Part shown: positions 1-10,577 of the stretch, in pieces
Numbering within the stretch: position 1 is the first letter of the stretch
Layout: each line of letters opens with the position of its first letter
Assembly: GCA_016081115.2 (NCBI GenBank)
Contig: CM071935.1
Span: 26,330,653 to 26,394,652, forward strand
DNA length: 64,000 nt
Reading direction: 5' to 3'
DNA from: Rehmannia glutinosa
Lineage: Eukaryota > Streptophyta > Magnoliopsida > Lamiales > Orobanchaceae
Notes under the pieces: model-generated
Told to the model about the DNA's origin: nothing
Database searches by the model: none
Seen by the model: only the letters and a program-made list of their open reading frames with translations
Translations under genes and position numbers: made by a program

Positions 1-645
1 ATTATACATCTTAAGGTTTCAACAAAGATAAAGGAAAAATAATTCACAATAATCAATGAAAAAATCCTCTCTGTTTCCAGAAGATAGATGCCTTCGAATC
101 TCATCCCGAACTCTTTCTCCTTACTCAAAGTCATTTCGTGTGGTCAATAGAATGTCCCCTCTTATCCTGTGTGTCATTTGTTGTATTTATAGGCCCAAGA
201 TCGTCGATAGTCCATAAAATAATAAAAATCGTAAACACACAGCAACCCAACCGTGACTGCAATAGACCTGCAGCGATCGGCTGCCGTCTTTGCTTGCTGA
301 ATTCCTCGGCCTTGTGGCTGGCCTGCTTCGCGCCCGAGCATTGCAGTGCTCCAAACCTCTGCTTCTACCAAATTTTGATCCCCTGTGTCGCGGCGCGGGG
401 GAGGTTGCACTACGGTGCTGTGGGTCTGTGTGACCTTTTCTCCGTTTTCTTTTCTTCAAACATGCTTTCTAGCTTCTAAACACATTTTTTCATTATTTTT
501 GATCAATTTTGACTACCAAAACCTGTATCGACTCCCTAACGACAACTAATGAAATAAAATAGATCAAACGACTCCAAAACACCCAACAACAACGCAAAAT
601 CCTAGTCTAGAATATTCAATTCATAGGTATAAAACCAACTTAACA
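1..645 (-). mobile_element. LTR-like fragment, minus orientation (unassigned family)
   Basis: No real coding sequence is visible; the short frames here are incidental. Read on the minus strand, the stretch resembles an LTR: a possible TG start near 645, a GC-rich patch (about 245-425, with runs such as GTCGCGGCGCGGGG) in an otherwise AT-rich context, then a TATA-like motif near 184-191. This order matches the other LTRs in the window. The right limit is set by the Athila-like non-coding fragment that begins near 646; the left end is off the window. Family assignment is inference. Confidence 0.35.
182..196 (-). promoter_or_regulatory. TATA-like box of the left LTR-like fragment
   Basis: The minus strand reads CCTATAAATACAAC here, a good plant TATA match, placed just downstream (minus strand) of the GC-rich patch at about 245-425. 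Confidence 0.4.
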
Positions 646-1420
646 CATACTTAGCCTAATAAGCCTACCTATGAACTCATGATTCCCTAGTTAGCCACAT
701 TTTGAGAATTTAACTTAACATATCCATATCCCAAAACTTGAGCTTATAGAGATATTTATGTTTGATGGAGATGTGGTCTAAACTTTGAAAAAAGAATGAC
801 GGCAAATATGGGATGAGCAGTGAATATGTGAGTGATGAAGCTCGGATAAAATTGACTGAAAAGAAAAGAACAAGAAAAATAGAGAAAAAGAAATGAAAAA
901 TACTGGACAATTGAGAAAATTGGGAGCTTAAGGCAAATGAAAGAGGACAATTGTCTAAGAATGAATAAAGAGGAGAAATGGTGGAATAAAAAGTATGAGT
1001 TGAAAAAGAAAACAATAAGTGAATGCTTCTTGAGATAAAATTGGATTTGTGAGTTGGAAGTCTATGTGCTTAAATTCAATATGATCAAGTCGAGTCACTA
1101 AATCCATATTTTTCCTACCCTAATGAAAGAGCCTACATTACATCCAAAGGAAAAGTCTTTTTTAATTCTTAAATTGTGCACCACTTGAGTGGTAGTGATG
1201 TTAGACGATTTGTAATCATATGGTAGTTCTACTTCATTGAATACATGTCCCATATACTTTGGGAGTTGAGTGATACACTTTATCTTGTGAGTCGCGATGT
1301 CGAATACCCGAATGAGTATTGATTATGCCGAATTTTCGATTGATAGCCTTTTGATAATGAATTATATGTTTACTAAAGTGTTGATTTATTTAAGATTACG
1401 TATTTATAGTGTTTTTGTGT
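646..1420 (+). mobile_element. Athila-like 3' non-coding region, plus-strand fragment
   Basis: Non-coding. It carries blocks also found in the 3' non-coding region of element D (42480-43200) and, inverted, at 3060-3800: TGATTCCCTAGTTAGCCAC near 680, AACTTGAGCTTATAG near 735, CTACCCTAATGAAAGAGCC near 1115, and TCGAATACCCG near 1300. In D this block precedes the polypurine tract and 3' LTR. Here it is cut off at 1420, where an opposite-strand LTR starts. The apparent protein on the minus strand (710-1015) is antisense to this AT-rich DNA and is not taken as a gene. Confidence 0.6.
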
Positions 1421-2904
1421 TGTTTAATAGATTGTGAAAATATCTTTACTAAACTGCAAGTGTACAGTGTAACTAGCACATAACAGTGAGCAAGAGCGTA
1501 TTTCTCAGGGATTGAATACGAAAAACATAGAGTACAGTAAATACCGTATTTTAATTTTATTGAAGCGGTCAAAAAGCAAGAAATTATTTATCTAAACTAA
1601 ACCTTAAATTAACAAATAAAATATCTAAAGATTTTTTGTAAAGACCCGAACTCCAAAAGTTTTCAACAAATACGAAAGCAACCCTAGACACATAATCTCA
1701 ATATGTTTCATCAAAACCAATTTCTATGTATATATGTGTTCAATTCCTAAATTAGTTTATTCCCCCTCCCCAAGCAAATAAACAGTTGATTAATACCAAT
1801 TGCTAGCATCCCTACGCAACAATTAATATCAACTCCTAAAAGATTTTTGAATTGAAGTACTCCCCACAAACAATTATAAGCCTCCCGACTCTATACCCGC
1901 TTATGTTATGAACTCGTTTTTCATAAGTTAGAACTCATCTCCCGAATTATGAACTAACAAATGTGACATGCAAATTATTGATTAGATAATATATATGAAA
2001 TAAAGACTCGAATTCATAAATAGAACACAAGAAACCAATTAAGAATAACAATAAATATAGAATCAACATAAATCCACAATTTTGATTTTGCCATAGGATC
2101 AGAAATATTTAGCCTAACATATTTGACAATAGACAAACAGAAATCAATTAGTTTGACATCGCATTAAGTACAAACAAAAGATCTAAACTAAGAGGATAGA
2201 ACCCTTCTTGTTAGGATAGATCCTTTTTCAATGTCTCGAACTCTTGTGCTTTCGTAGATGCGAAAAGGCCTTGTGGTGTTCGTCATTGATTTGTGTTCTC
2301 CTCTTAGAAGTATGTAATTTGTCTAATCCAAAGTGTATTTTTGTGTCTAATATTGTATATTTTCATCAAGGGCTCGGTCTTTCTTTGATAGATGCTTTGA
2401 GAGATCACTTGTAAAGTCCCGACAGAAATAGGAAACAAAATCCACCGCCAAACAAATCACACGACCATGTGAAATCACACGGGCATACCATGTAATCTTC
2501 ATTCTTCTCTATTTTTGCACTGAACAAGATACACAACCGTGTATTCTTATATGGTCTGGTAGTGTCATTCGTCTCCGAAATTCTTCCCTCAAACAAGTCG
2601 CACGGGCTTGTAAAATCACACGAAGACCATTCACATGGTCGTGTACGTTTGCACGGGCTGATCGTGTACTTTCTATTTCTTCATTTTCTTCGTGTATTTT
2701 ATCGTCTCTTTGCATTCGGCCTTCTTGTCTGGGCCGTCCTACAAATATCTTTTCATTGTAGCTCCATCTCTTATAAAACAAATACAAGAATATGCAGTAT
2801 CACGCCCAACAAAGGAAACCAACTACAATACACTAAATAAACATGAAAATGCATCAAATATCTATCAAATAAGCTCCTAAATGCACGTGTATTTACCTAT
2901 ATCA
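1421..2904 (-). repeat. Athila-like LTR, minus orientation
   Basis: On the minus strand it begins TGATATAGG at 2904 and ends ATTAAACA at 1421 (TG...CA). It matches the plus-strand LTR at 4311-5821 in reverse complement over its whole length, for example the segment near 1450-1560 against 5640-5810 ('tgcaagtgtac', 'cagggattgaatac'). A polypurine tract lies directly outside its start (2905-2920), so it is a 3' LTR of a minus-strand element. A cluster of CACGGGC / CGTGT motifs lies at about 2450-2690. Confidence 0.7.
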
Positions 2905-2920
2905 AATTCTCCAAACTTAA
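2905..2920 (-). other. Polypurine tract (3') of the minus-strand Athila-like fragment
   Basis: The minus strand reads AAGTTTGGAGAATT directly before the LTR start TGATATAGG. It corresponds to AAGTTTGGGGGTT in D at 43372-43384. Polypurine tracts prime plus-strand DNA synthesis. Confidence 0.6.
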
Positions 2921-4284
2921 ACCATTCCTCGTCCTCGAGCAAACTAAGAAAAATAATGCAATGGGGTAAATAGAACACACAAGAACACTGCAAACACTTA
3001 ATCTCAATCAAATCAATACTTTAGCAAACATGTAACTCATCATCAAAAAGTCATCAATTTCAAATTCGGCATAATCACTCATCCGGGTATTCGACATCGC
3101 AATCCACAAGAAGTAGTGTATCACTAAACTCTCAAAGTAGATGGGATGTGTATGCACTCAAATCAATTCAGTGAAGTTGAACTATCATATGCTTGCAAAT
3201 CATCTAACATCTCTACCACTTAAGTGTGCACAATTTAAGAATCAAAAAGGAATTTTTATTTGGTTGTAACGTAGTCTCTTTGGTAAGGGTAGGAAAATTA
3301 TGGGTTAAGTGGCTTGCCTTTAGGGAATAGAATTTAAGTACAAAGACTTGCAGCTCACCAACTCAATTTCATCATAAAATTCATTCTTTCAAATCTTACT
3401 ATTCCACCCTTTTTCTTCTTTTTGATTCTTAGGTTTTTTGCCTTCTTTCTTTTACCTTAAGCTCTACAGTTTTCTCAATTTTTCCAGAATTTTTTTTCTT
3501 TTCTTTCTTCCTTTTCTCTTCACTTGCTTGAGGTTTTTTCTTGCTCTTTGTTCAAAATTTTGCTTTGTTTTTCGAGCTTCATCATTCTTTCACCTATTCA
3601 CTGTTCATCCCTCTTTTGCCAACCATTCTTTTTCAGCATTTAACCACATCTCCCTAAATTATACACTTTTCCTAAGCTCAAGTTTTGGGATAAAATATAA
3701 TTTTAAGTATAGAGTTCAAAATGTGGCTGACAATAACAAAGTTAAGGCTCAAAGTGGCTAACTAGGGAATCATGAGTTCATATTTTTAGGCTAAGTAGGC
3801 TTAAGAAAATGGCCTTGAATCATCTTCAAAAATTGCACACACACGTGGTTTCAATAAATATACCATTGGAAGTTCTAGAATCATGAATGACACACTCAAC
3901 AAAAATAAGACTGCATATAGGCACAAAATCTCACAGGCTTATTTTTTCGCATTATGCGCAAATATCTAATTTTCTAAAGCAACACCTAACATGCAAAAGA
4001 CATCTTCTCAAAAATTCATCACACATTCACCCAGTACTTCTTCTCATGAAACCAAGTGCTCATAGTTAAATCATACGAAAGCTTTTTATGTTCATTCGAC
4101 TCTCTAATCCTAACTCAGACAAAAGTAATAAATGTGCTAAACAATAAACATGCCTAAAACAAACAAAAAAATCAAAAAATTTTAATTTTTTTTGGCAATT
4201 TTTATATGCGTTTTTTTATGCAAATTTTGTATGCTTCTACATGCAATGCAAACATGCAACTGTACAAAATCACGTATTTGACAA

Positions 4285-4298
4285 TCCCCCAAACTTAA
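4285..4298 (-). other. Second, internal polypurine tract-like site
   Basis: The minus strand reads TTTAAGTTTGGGGG, a purine tract about 1.4 kb upstream of the LTR-adjacent tract. D has an equivalent (AAGGTTGGGGGGAGAGAG at 41911-41928). Confidence 0.45.
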
Positions 4299-4539
4299 AT
4301 TATGCAACAGTGTAAAATATACGTGCATTTAGGTGCTTATTTTGATACATATTTGATATATTTGCATGAATATTTTGTGTGCTTTAATTGGTTTCCCTTG
4401 TTGGGTGTGATACTGCACATTCTTGTTATTTTGACAGGAAACATAGCTTTATTTGCAAAGATATTAGTAGGATGGTCCGGACAAGAATGCCGAATGTGAA
4501 GTGACGATCAAATAGCAAAGAAAAAAACGAAGAACAAGA

Positions 4540-4760
4540 TACATGGCCAACCCGTGTAATAAAATACACGATCGTGTATTACACATCCGTGTTATTTTAC
4601 ACGTTCGTGCGACTTGTTTGAGGGAAGAATTTCAAGGATGTAATACACAACCCACCCCTGCATTAATACATTGTCATGTACTTTGATTCGGATAAAACAC
4701 AAAAGAAAACAACTTACATGACCTGGCCGTGTAATATTACATGGTCGTGTATTTGTCCGT
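4540..4760. repeat. Cluster of CGTG-core short palindromes in LTR U3
   Basis: Contains a perfect 18-bp palindrome AATACACGATCGTGTATT (4563-4580) plus related pieces: CCCGTGTAAT, CCGTGTTATTTTACACG, GGCCGTGTAATATTACATGG. It lies between the LTR start and the TATA box (4814). Confidence 0.6.
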
Positions 4761-4813
4761 CGATTGATTTTCTTTCCTAAATACGTCGGGACTCTACCAG
4801 GGATCTCTCAAAG

Positions 4814-4823
4814 CATATATAAC
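4814..4823 (+). promoter_or_regulatory. TATA-like box in Athila-like LTR
   Basis: CATATATAAC about 500 bp into the LTR, just downstream of the palindrome cluster, as expected for the LTR promoter. Confidence 0.45.
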
Positions 4824-5821
4824 AGGAAGATCAAGCCCTAAAGCTAGAAACAACAATCCCTACATCAAAATGGGGACGAAATTACATACCACAATACACA
4901 CCTTTCGGCCAAAATTACTCTTCAACAAAGAACGAGACAAGACGTTTCACATCTACGAAGACGCAAGAGTTCAAGACGTTGAAAAAGGATCAATCCTTAC
5001 AAGAACGGTCTATCATCATAGTTTAGAACTTTTGTTATGTAATTAATTTTAATTCAAGTTATTTGATTTCAAGTTTGTCTATGAATTTGCATTCAAATAT
5101 GCTAGGCTAAGCTTCTTGATCCTAGGACATGATCAAAACTGTGGATTCATGTTAATTCTAATTTGATTGTTTGTTCTTAATTGGTTTATTCTGTTCTATA
5201 TATGAATTCGAGTGCTTATTTGTTAAAGATTATCTGGCCAATAATTTATATGTCTTATTTGTCACTTCAAAATTTGGGAGATGAGATCTAACTTAGGAAA
5301 AATAAATTCATAACATAAACTGGTATATATTGAGTGGGGAGACCTATAACTGTTTGTGGGGGGTTTACTTCAATTCTAAGAACTTTTGGGAGTTAATATT
5401 AATTGTTGAGTAGGGATACCTGCAATTCTTATTAATCTACAGTTTATGCGCCACTATGGAATAAGCTGCTTTAGGAATTGAACCCATAGATACATAGAAA
5501 CTAGTTTGATGAAATGTTAATTGGAATTAACATTGATGAAGCATGTTTAAATTATGTTACTAGGATTGCTTTTCGTATTTGTTTAAATCTTTGTGAAGTT
5601 CGGGTTTATATATTCATTAGATATTTTAGTTGATAATTTTAGGATTAGTTTAGATAACAATTATTTGATTTTGGTCGCTTCAATAAAATTGCAAAATAAG
5701 ATTTGTTATAATTTATGTGTTTTGTATTCAATCCCTGAGGACTACGACCTTGCTCGCTGTTATCTGCTAGCTATACCGTACACTTGCGGTGTAATGAAAA
5801 GATTTTCACGATTAATATACA

Positions 5822-6150
5822 CCTAATGCATCCTAGAAAACACTATAGCTTAACTAAATAAGCATGAGTAATTTGTTAAATGCAATAAACACTACAAAGA
5901 GACATACTCATCCTACAATACCCGTTAACACCCCCACAAAAAAAAACGTGAAAACACTATATGTGCGCTAAATATGCATTACAACTCAACTAAGTATGCA
6001 TCTGAAAAAATATTAAATACACGGTAAAAAAATGACTTTCAAAAGCTAAACCCACCGAGAATGACATATATTTCAATGCCACATACCTTTATAACTATAT
6101 TAATTCGCTCGAGCACTAAAACTCGTTATTTGATGGAATATTAGCCATAG
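5822..6150. other. Unassigned AT-rich DNA
   Basis: No ORF, primer site or repeat that I can identify. It separates the Athila-like LTR from the putative start of T's LTR. Confidence 0.3.
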
Positions 6151-8004
6151 GGTGAACCCCAATTATTATTGCCTACATATTATTTCATAGCTTAATATGT
6201 GCTCTATAATCAGGTAATTGATGCCTTATTATTCAACTATATAATATATACTACTGGAAATATTTTATTTTGCTTAATCTAAGTGAAATAACTATTAACT
6301 TTGATTTATTATATAATTTATTTATTAACTATTGGTTTAGTATTACCAATCTTGCTATATTGTGTATTATGTAATTATCTTATGTGATACTAAGTAACCA
6401 ATAAACTTGTATATTGTTGATTAATGATTATAGTATTTTCTATATAGTATAGTTTTTATATTTAGATATGTACATTATTAGTAGCTAGTAGTAGTGTAGT
6501 GTGGGATTTTTAGACTACTTATTACCTAGCATTAACCTAAGCCTACATTACCACCACTAAACCCCAATTAAAATGGGAGGGAAATAATCATTTTTGCTAA
6601 TCCACTTCCACACTCCATCTTGCATGCTCCATCTGCACTTCCCCATGCAAGCAACCTTATTTCCCCACACAAGCAATCAAAGTGATTAGACAAAAAAATA
6701 ATGATGAAAAGGAAAACAACCATGAGCATTTAAAGGGGATAATGAATAGTTTTCTTTCATTCTTTTTCAATTAAACCATTCATATATCTACCCACCCATC
6801 TCCCACCAAATTCTTAATACTCAAAGAAGCCAATACAAAAAAAACTCCAACTCCTCTTGGCACTAAAGGTCCGAGAGTGTTGCAAGGTAAATCCAAGGTA
6901 GGAAAATTTTCTTTTATCTTCTTAAATGTCCTTCCCTTTACCTTCACTCCTCAAGTAACCCATATATCTCTATTTCACCATAGGATTGTATATTGTGGTT
7001 CCAGGAGAATAGAAAAATCTGATTGTTGTAAACTTGAAGATTCAATAATCATCCCTAGTTCCCCATATACATAAGGTAAGAACCATAATTTCTTGAAGTA
7101 CTTTATTTGGATATAAAGTATTTTGGGTGCTAAAACCTAAAATCCTTAAAGTATTTTATTTTTCAAGTAATGCATGCAAACTGATTAACATGAGTAATAC
7201 ATGGGACTTATTGATATTCTAGATAAAAAAAACATATTTGAGATTTGTCATAGCATGTAGTGCTTATTATGCTTGCAGTTTGATTGTGGAAAACTATGTT
7301 TTGATGCTTGATTTGTGTCTTTAAATGAAAAAGAAAACTTCTTGAATTATTAAATGTTGTATATGTTGTGGTATTGATAAATAATGGCTTGGTTTGGTTG
7401 GGTTTTATTGGATATGAAAGTGTTATGGCAAAAATTGTATTTTGGGTCAATTATTTTAATTGAATGAAACTTGGAGGACCTAATTCTAAATTTCGAACTT
7501 ACCTTGACGTGGACTGCCTTGACGAGTATTTTGACATATAAAAACTGGCCATATATGGTTTTGGGTTTTAAAATGCGAGTTTTTAGCTAACAAGTCCAAA
7601 ACTGCAAGTTTTGTAAAAGTAGGGGCAAAACTGAGAATCCTGGAATTTTCAAGAAACCGAACCTGAAAACTGAATCTATAATTTTAAGATATTATTTATG
7701 ACCTACTTGACCTACCGCAAAATTTTTAGTGAAATCCGATATGTAAAATAGAAGTTGTCGACAGAACGGTAAAATGCATGTTTTGTAAAAATAGGGGCAA
7801 AACTGTGGATTTCGAAAATTTCCAGAAAACCTGGAAACTAAATTTTTAGTCTCACAATATTATTTATAACCTACTAGACCAACCCCAAATATTTGAACGA
7901 GTAGCTTGGTCTGCGATCGAGATTCACCTTCCCTAGTCCTAATACCACAACTAGAGGATGGAGTCTCCAACAGGTGAAGTGGGTCATAGAATCGGTATAA
8001 TCAT
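6151..8004 (+). repeat. Putative T 5' LTR, left part (before copia A)
   Basis: Assigned because copia A inserted between 8004 and 30160 and the sequence right of A runs without a break into T's LTR end at 31037. The start is inferred from the resemblance of GGTGAACCCCAATTATTATT (6151) to TGTGAAGCCCCGATTT (62355), and from similar later blocks (GGTAAGAA near 7075 and 63283; AATGCATG near 7168 and 63853). T's 3' LTR is too truncated to check this. The frames inside look incidental. Confidence 0.38.
7601..7900 (+). repeat. Two imperfect ~172-bp tandem repeat units
   Basis: Unit 1 starts near 7601 and unit 2 near 7773. Shared landmarks include GTTTTGTAAAA(G/A)TAGGGGC, GGGGCAAAACTG, TATTATTTAT(G/A)ACCTACT and GACC(T/A)ACC. 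The second unit is shortened. Non-coding. Confidence 0.7.
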
Positions 8005-9442
8005 TGTTAGGAAATTTATTTGATATATTTTGATGATGCTTAGAAAACGTAGAGTAGAAAGCTCGCATCTCATTTTCTGTATGTATTCCAACTCTGTAAT
8101 AGTTAGAATATTAGTTGAGTTATCGAGCAACCAAATTAAAGATGCAGAAGATTTGCTGAATTGGTGCAGAGAAGATTCATCAGTGTCACGGCTGAGTAGC
8201 CAAGAAGTACTTCCATCAAATAAAGCAGACGTGTCTTTTAGACTTATAGCAGAGTCATCCAACAATCGAGGAAAAGACTCAACTAAAGGGGTAAAGCAGC
8301 TTGAAGACTTAGAGAAAGCTGAAGAAGTCAGTTGCAAAGGAAAATCAAGACTTACACATTTTGGCATGAGATATACCTGCCACCTTAAAAAGTTGTCTTG
8401 CTGAAAGAGTGCAAGTGACAGGGACCAACGGAAAGCCTGCAGAACGCTAGTGCATTTCAGACACTTGCAGCTAGTTAATGCAAAGGTCGGGTCAACATCA
8501 AAAGCTGCAAAATAAGACAAGCCAACGAACAAGAATTGATGTTTGAATTTATCTATCTCTTCAACAGACAAATTTCAAACTCTCACTATAAAAGGCCGAG
8601 GATTTTCAGAGAGAGAAACGAATGACACACAAAAGAGACAAGAACAAACAAGTGAATTATCAAGCACTCAAGTAAATCTGCAATATTTACTCTCTAAGCA
8701 AAAATTCCAAATCCTCAGTCTTAAATTCAATTTGACTTTATCCAATACAACCCAGTAAAGGAAGGAAGCCATACTTCAAAGTTGAAGAGGAAAAATTATT
8801 TTCAAGAACAAGGGGTCTGTTCTTCCATGAAGTGAAGGAAGTTCAGTGAGGTTCAAGTTAGAACCTGGTTCAAATCTGACAGACAATTACATGATCAAGT
8901 CCGAAAGATTTGAAGAGCTAAAGTAGCGAGGCAGCTACCTTGCGAATAGCTGAGTCCCAGGAGTGAAGTCAGATATGTGATCAAGGCTTGCTTGGACTTT
9001 GTTTTACTTTTGTAACAATTTTAATGTTGCATTAGTAAATTCCTCCTGGAGTAGGAGAGGAGTGGAGTAGAGAAATTACCCCATCCTCGAACCACTATAA
9101 ATATTTGTGTCATTTATTTACTTGTTCTTATATTTATTACCCAACCAATCAAAGATTAGTACAATTGTTGATAACCATGTCTTAAAAAGGGTGTAAGACT
9201 TCCATTGTTAAAAACTAAGAAAACTTATTTTATAAAAAGCTTACTTCAGTCAGTTGAGTTACTCTATCAACAACTCACTTGAGTCTGTTGAGTGGTTAAC
9301 TCTTTTGTTGAAGTTTGACCCATCTATCTCTCAAGAGACTTAGCTATTTTCTTGACAAACTTTGAATTTGTTTTAAATTGAAAAATTGTTTAAGTCTATT
9401 TGACCCCCTTCTAGACATAATTTATACCCCTTGGGACCTACG
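8005..9442 (+). repeat. Copia A 5' LTR
   Basis: Starts TGTTAGGAAATTTATT and ends CTTGGGACCTACG (final A mutated to G). It shares landmarks with B and C LTRs: the TATA block near 8585, GAATTACCCCATC near 9074, GAGTCTGTTGAGTGG near 9281. The long minus-strand frame at 7984-8571 is antisense to the LTR and rejected as a gene. Confidence 0.85.
8585..8593 (+). promoter_or_regulatory. TATA box of copia A LTR
   Basis: CTATAAAAGGCCGAGG, about 580 bp into the LTR. The same motif is found in B (15483) and C (56979), preceded each time by a conserved CTATCTCTTCAAC(A/G)G block. Confidence 0.7.
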
Positions 9443-9444
9443 AG

Positions 9445-9456
9445 TGGTAGCAAAGA
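9445..9456 (+). other. Copia A primer-binding site (degenerate)
   Basis: TGGTAGCAAAGA, two bases after the LTR end; a decayed form of the tRNA-iMet site TGGTATCAGAGC seen in B. Confidence 0.6.
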
Positions 9457-9560
9457 AGTTAGTTCATAGAACCTTCCGTACTGGTTACCGAACTAGATCT
9501 CAATCTTTTCAAAAGATAAACACTTGGGTTTATCATTGTTTACTTCAAAAAGTTATTATC

Positions 9561-10577
9561 ATGGAAGCAAATCTATCATGTATACCCATGTTTACTATCG
9601 AAGAATTTGATGATTGGAATATTCGCATGTAGACATTTCTTTCTGCTTTATACGTTGAAATGTGGTTTGTCATAGAAGATGAACACATTAAAATAAGCAA
9701 AAAGTGAACACAACTGTAATAGCCACTGGAGATGTTGCTGAAAAACCTACAGATGTTCAAAAGTGAAGAAACGAGTGGACAAATGAGGATAGAAAAAGAT
9801 ATAACTTGGACGATGTGGCCAAAAATATTTTATACAAAACTTAGAATAAAGCAATGTCTAACAAGGTTAAATCTTGCAGGACTGCCAAGAAGATTTGGGA
9901 AAAGCTAACTCTCAACTGCGAAGGCTCAGAGCAGATAAATGAGAATAAGCTGACTATTGTAGTGCAAAAGTTTGAAAATTTCAAGATGATGGCTGGTGAA
10001 TCATTGGATTAGTTGGATGCCAAATTTACAGAGATCACAAATGAACTATCAACTCTAGGTAAGGAGTATACACGGAAAAAAATATGTATGAAGATCCTAA
10101 GAGCACTTTCAGCTGAGTGGGAAATGAAAGTGATGGCTCAACTCTCCATGGATTTGACCAAGATTCCAATCATGAGTTGTTCTCAGATCTTAAAGCATAT
10201 GAATTCGAGCTCAAGAGGAAAGATCAAGATGTGATAGATCTACCTAAGACAGCTTCTCTGGTGGCTGGAGAATCAAAGGCAACTGAATCCAAGGACATCA
10301 TAGATAAAGAAGAGATTGTCTTGATGGTCAAGTTTTTCAGCAAGAAATACAAGAGGTATAAAGAAGAATCCTCTAGAAGGCACTCAATGCCTTCCAAAGG
10401 AAATGAAGATAAAATCCCCAGAAGAGAAGAGAATAAGGCTGAAGATTTAGGCTGGAACTACAGACAGCCAGGTCACTTTGCAGTTGACTGTCCTTATCCA
10501 CCAATCATCAAATACAGAAATGAAGAGGATACAGAAGTCTTTAGAGAGAAATATGACAACAAAGATAGGAAGCAATG
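9561..10577 (+). pseudogene. gag: Copia A gag (broken)
   Basis: The capsid/nucleocapsid polyprotein of copia elements. The ATG follows the conserved 'AAAGTTATTATC' leader used by B and C, and the protein starts MEAN...PMFT(I/V)(E/D)EFDDW as they do. Stops occur after 24 codons (9630) and repeatedly later; recognisable pieces are the LGKEYT(R/K) region (10040-10075) and a nucleocapsid knuckle whose first two cysteines are lost (GWNYRQPGHFAVDC instead of CWNCRQPGHFAVDC, near 10452). The end falls inside the first unit of the tandem duplication. No function can remain. Confidence 0.75.

Larger units (their letters stand above)
2905..4310 (-). mobile_element. Athila-like 3' non-coding region, minus-strand fragment
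   Basis: It belongs with the LTR at 1421-2904. On the minus strand it runs from a first polypurine tract (4285-4298) through conserved non-coding blocks (near 3760 GGGAATCATGAGTTC, near 3280 GGTAAGGGTAGG, near 3090 GGTATTCGACATCGC, all given on the plus strand) to a second polypurine tract next to the LTR. The same two-tract layout, about 1.4-1.5 kb apart, is seen in D (41911-43384). No gag or pol remains; the fragment stops exactly where the plus-strand LTR begins (4311). Confidence 0.62.
4311..5821 (+). repeat. Athila-like LTR, plus orientation
   Basis: Begins TGTAAAATATACG and ends AATATACA; about 1.5 kb. It is the reverse-complement relative of 1421-2904. Near its 3' end it carries CACTTGCGGTG (about 5781), which is also near the 3' end of D's LTR (about 52170), supporting the Athila-like assignment. 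No primer site follows 5821, and the 5-bp flanks (AACAG / CCTAA) do not match, so it is neither a clear 5' LTR nor a clean solo LTR. Confidence 0.68.

Noticed and set aside
138..479. 113-codon plus-strand frame and overlapping minus frames
   Set aside because: Lies in a GC-rich patch of an LTR-like fragment; no domain, and frames on both strands are open because of base composition.
710..1015. 101-codon minus-strand Phe/Ser-rich protein
   Set aside because: Antisense to conserved Athila-like non-coding DNA; not conserved as a frame at 3060-3800 or in D.
3438..3761. 107-codon plus-strand Phe-rich protein
   Set aside because: Same non-coding block in reverse; its translation differs from that of the sister copies.
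4311..5821. Simple solo LTR
   Set aside because: Its 5-bp flanks (AACAG / CCTAA) do not match, and the left flank belongs to a truncated opposite-strand element.
7984..8571. 195-codon minus-strand frame
   Set aside because: Antisense to copia A's 5' LTR; the sister LTRs do not keep it open, and no domain is seen.
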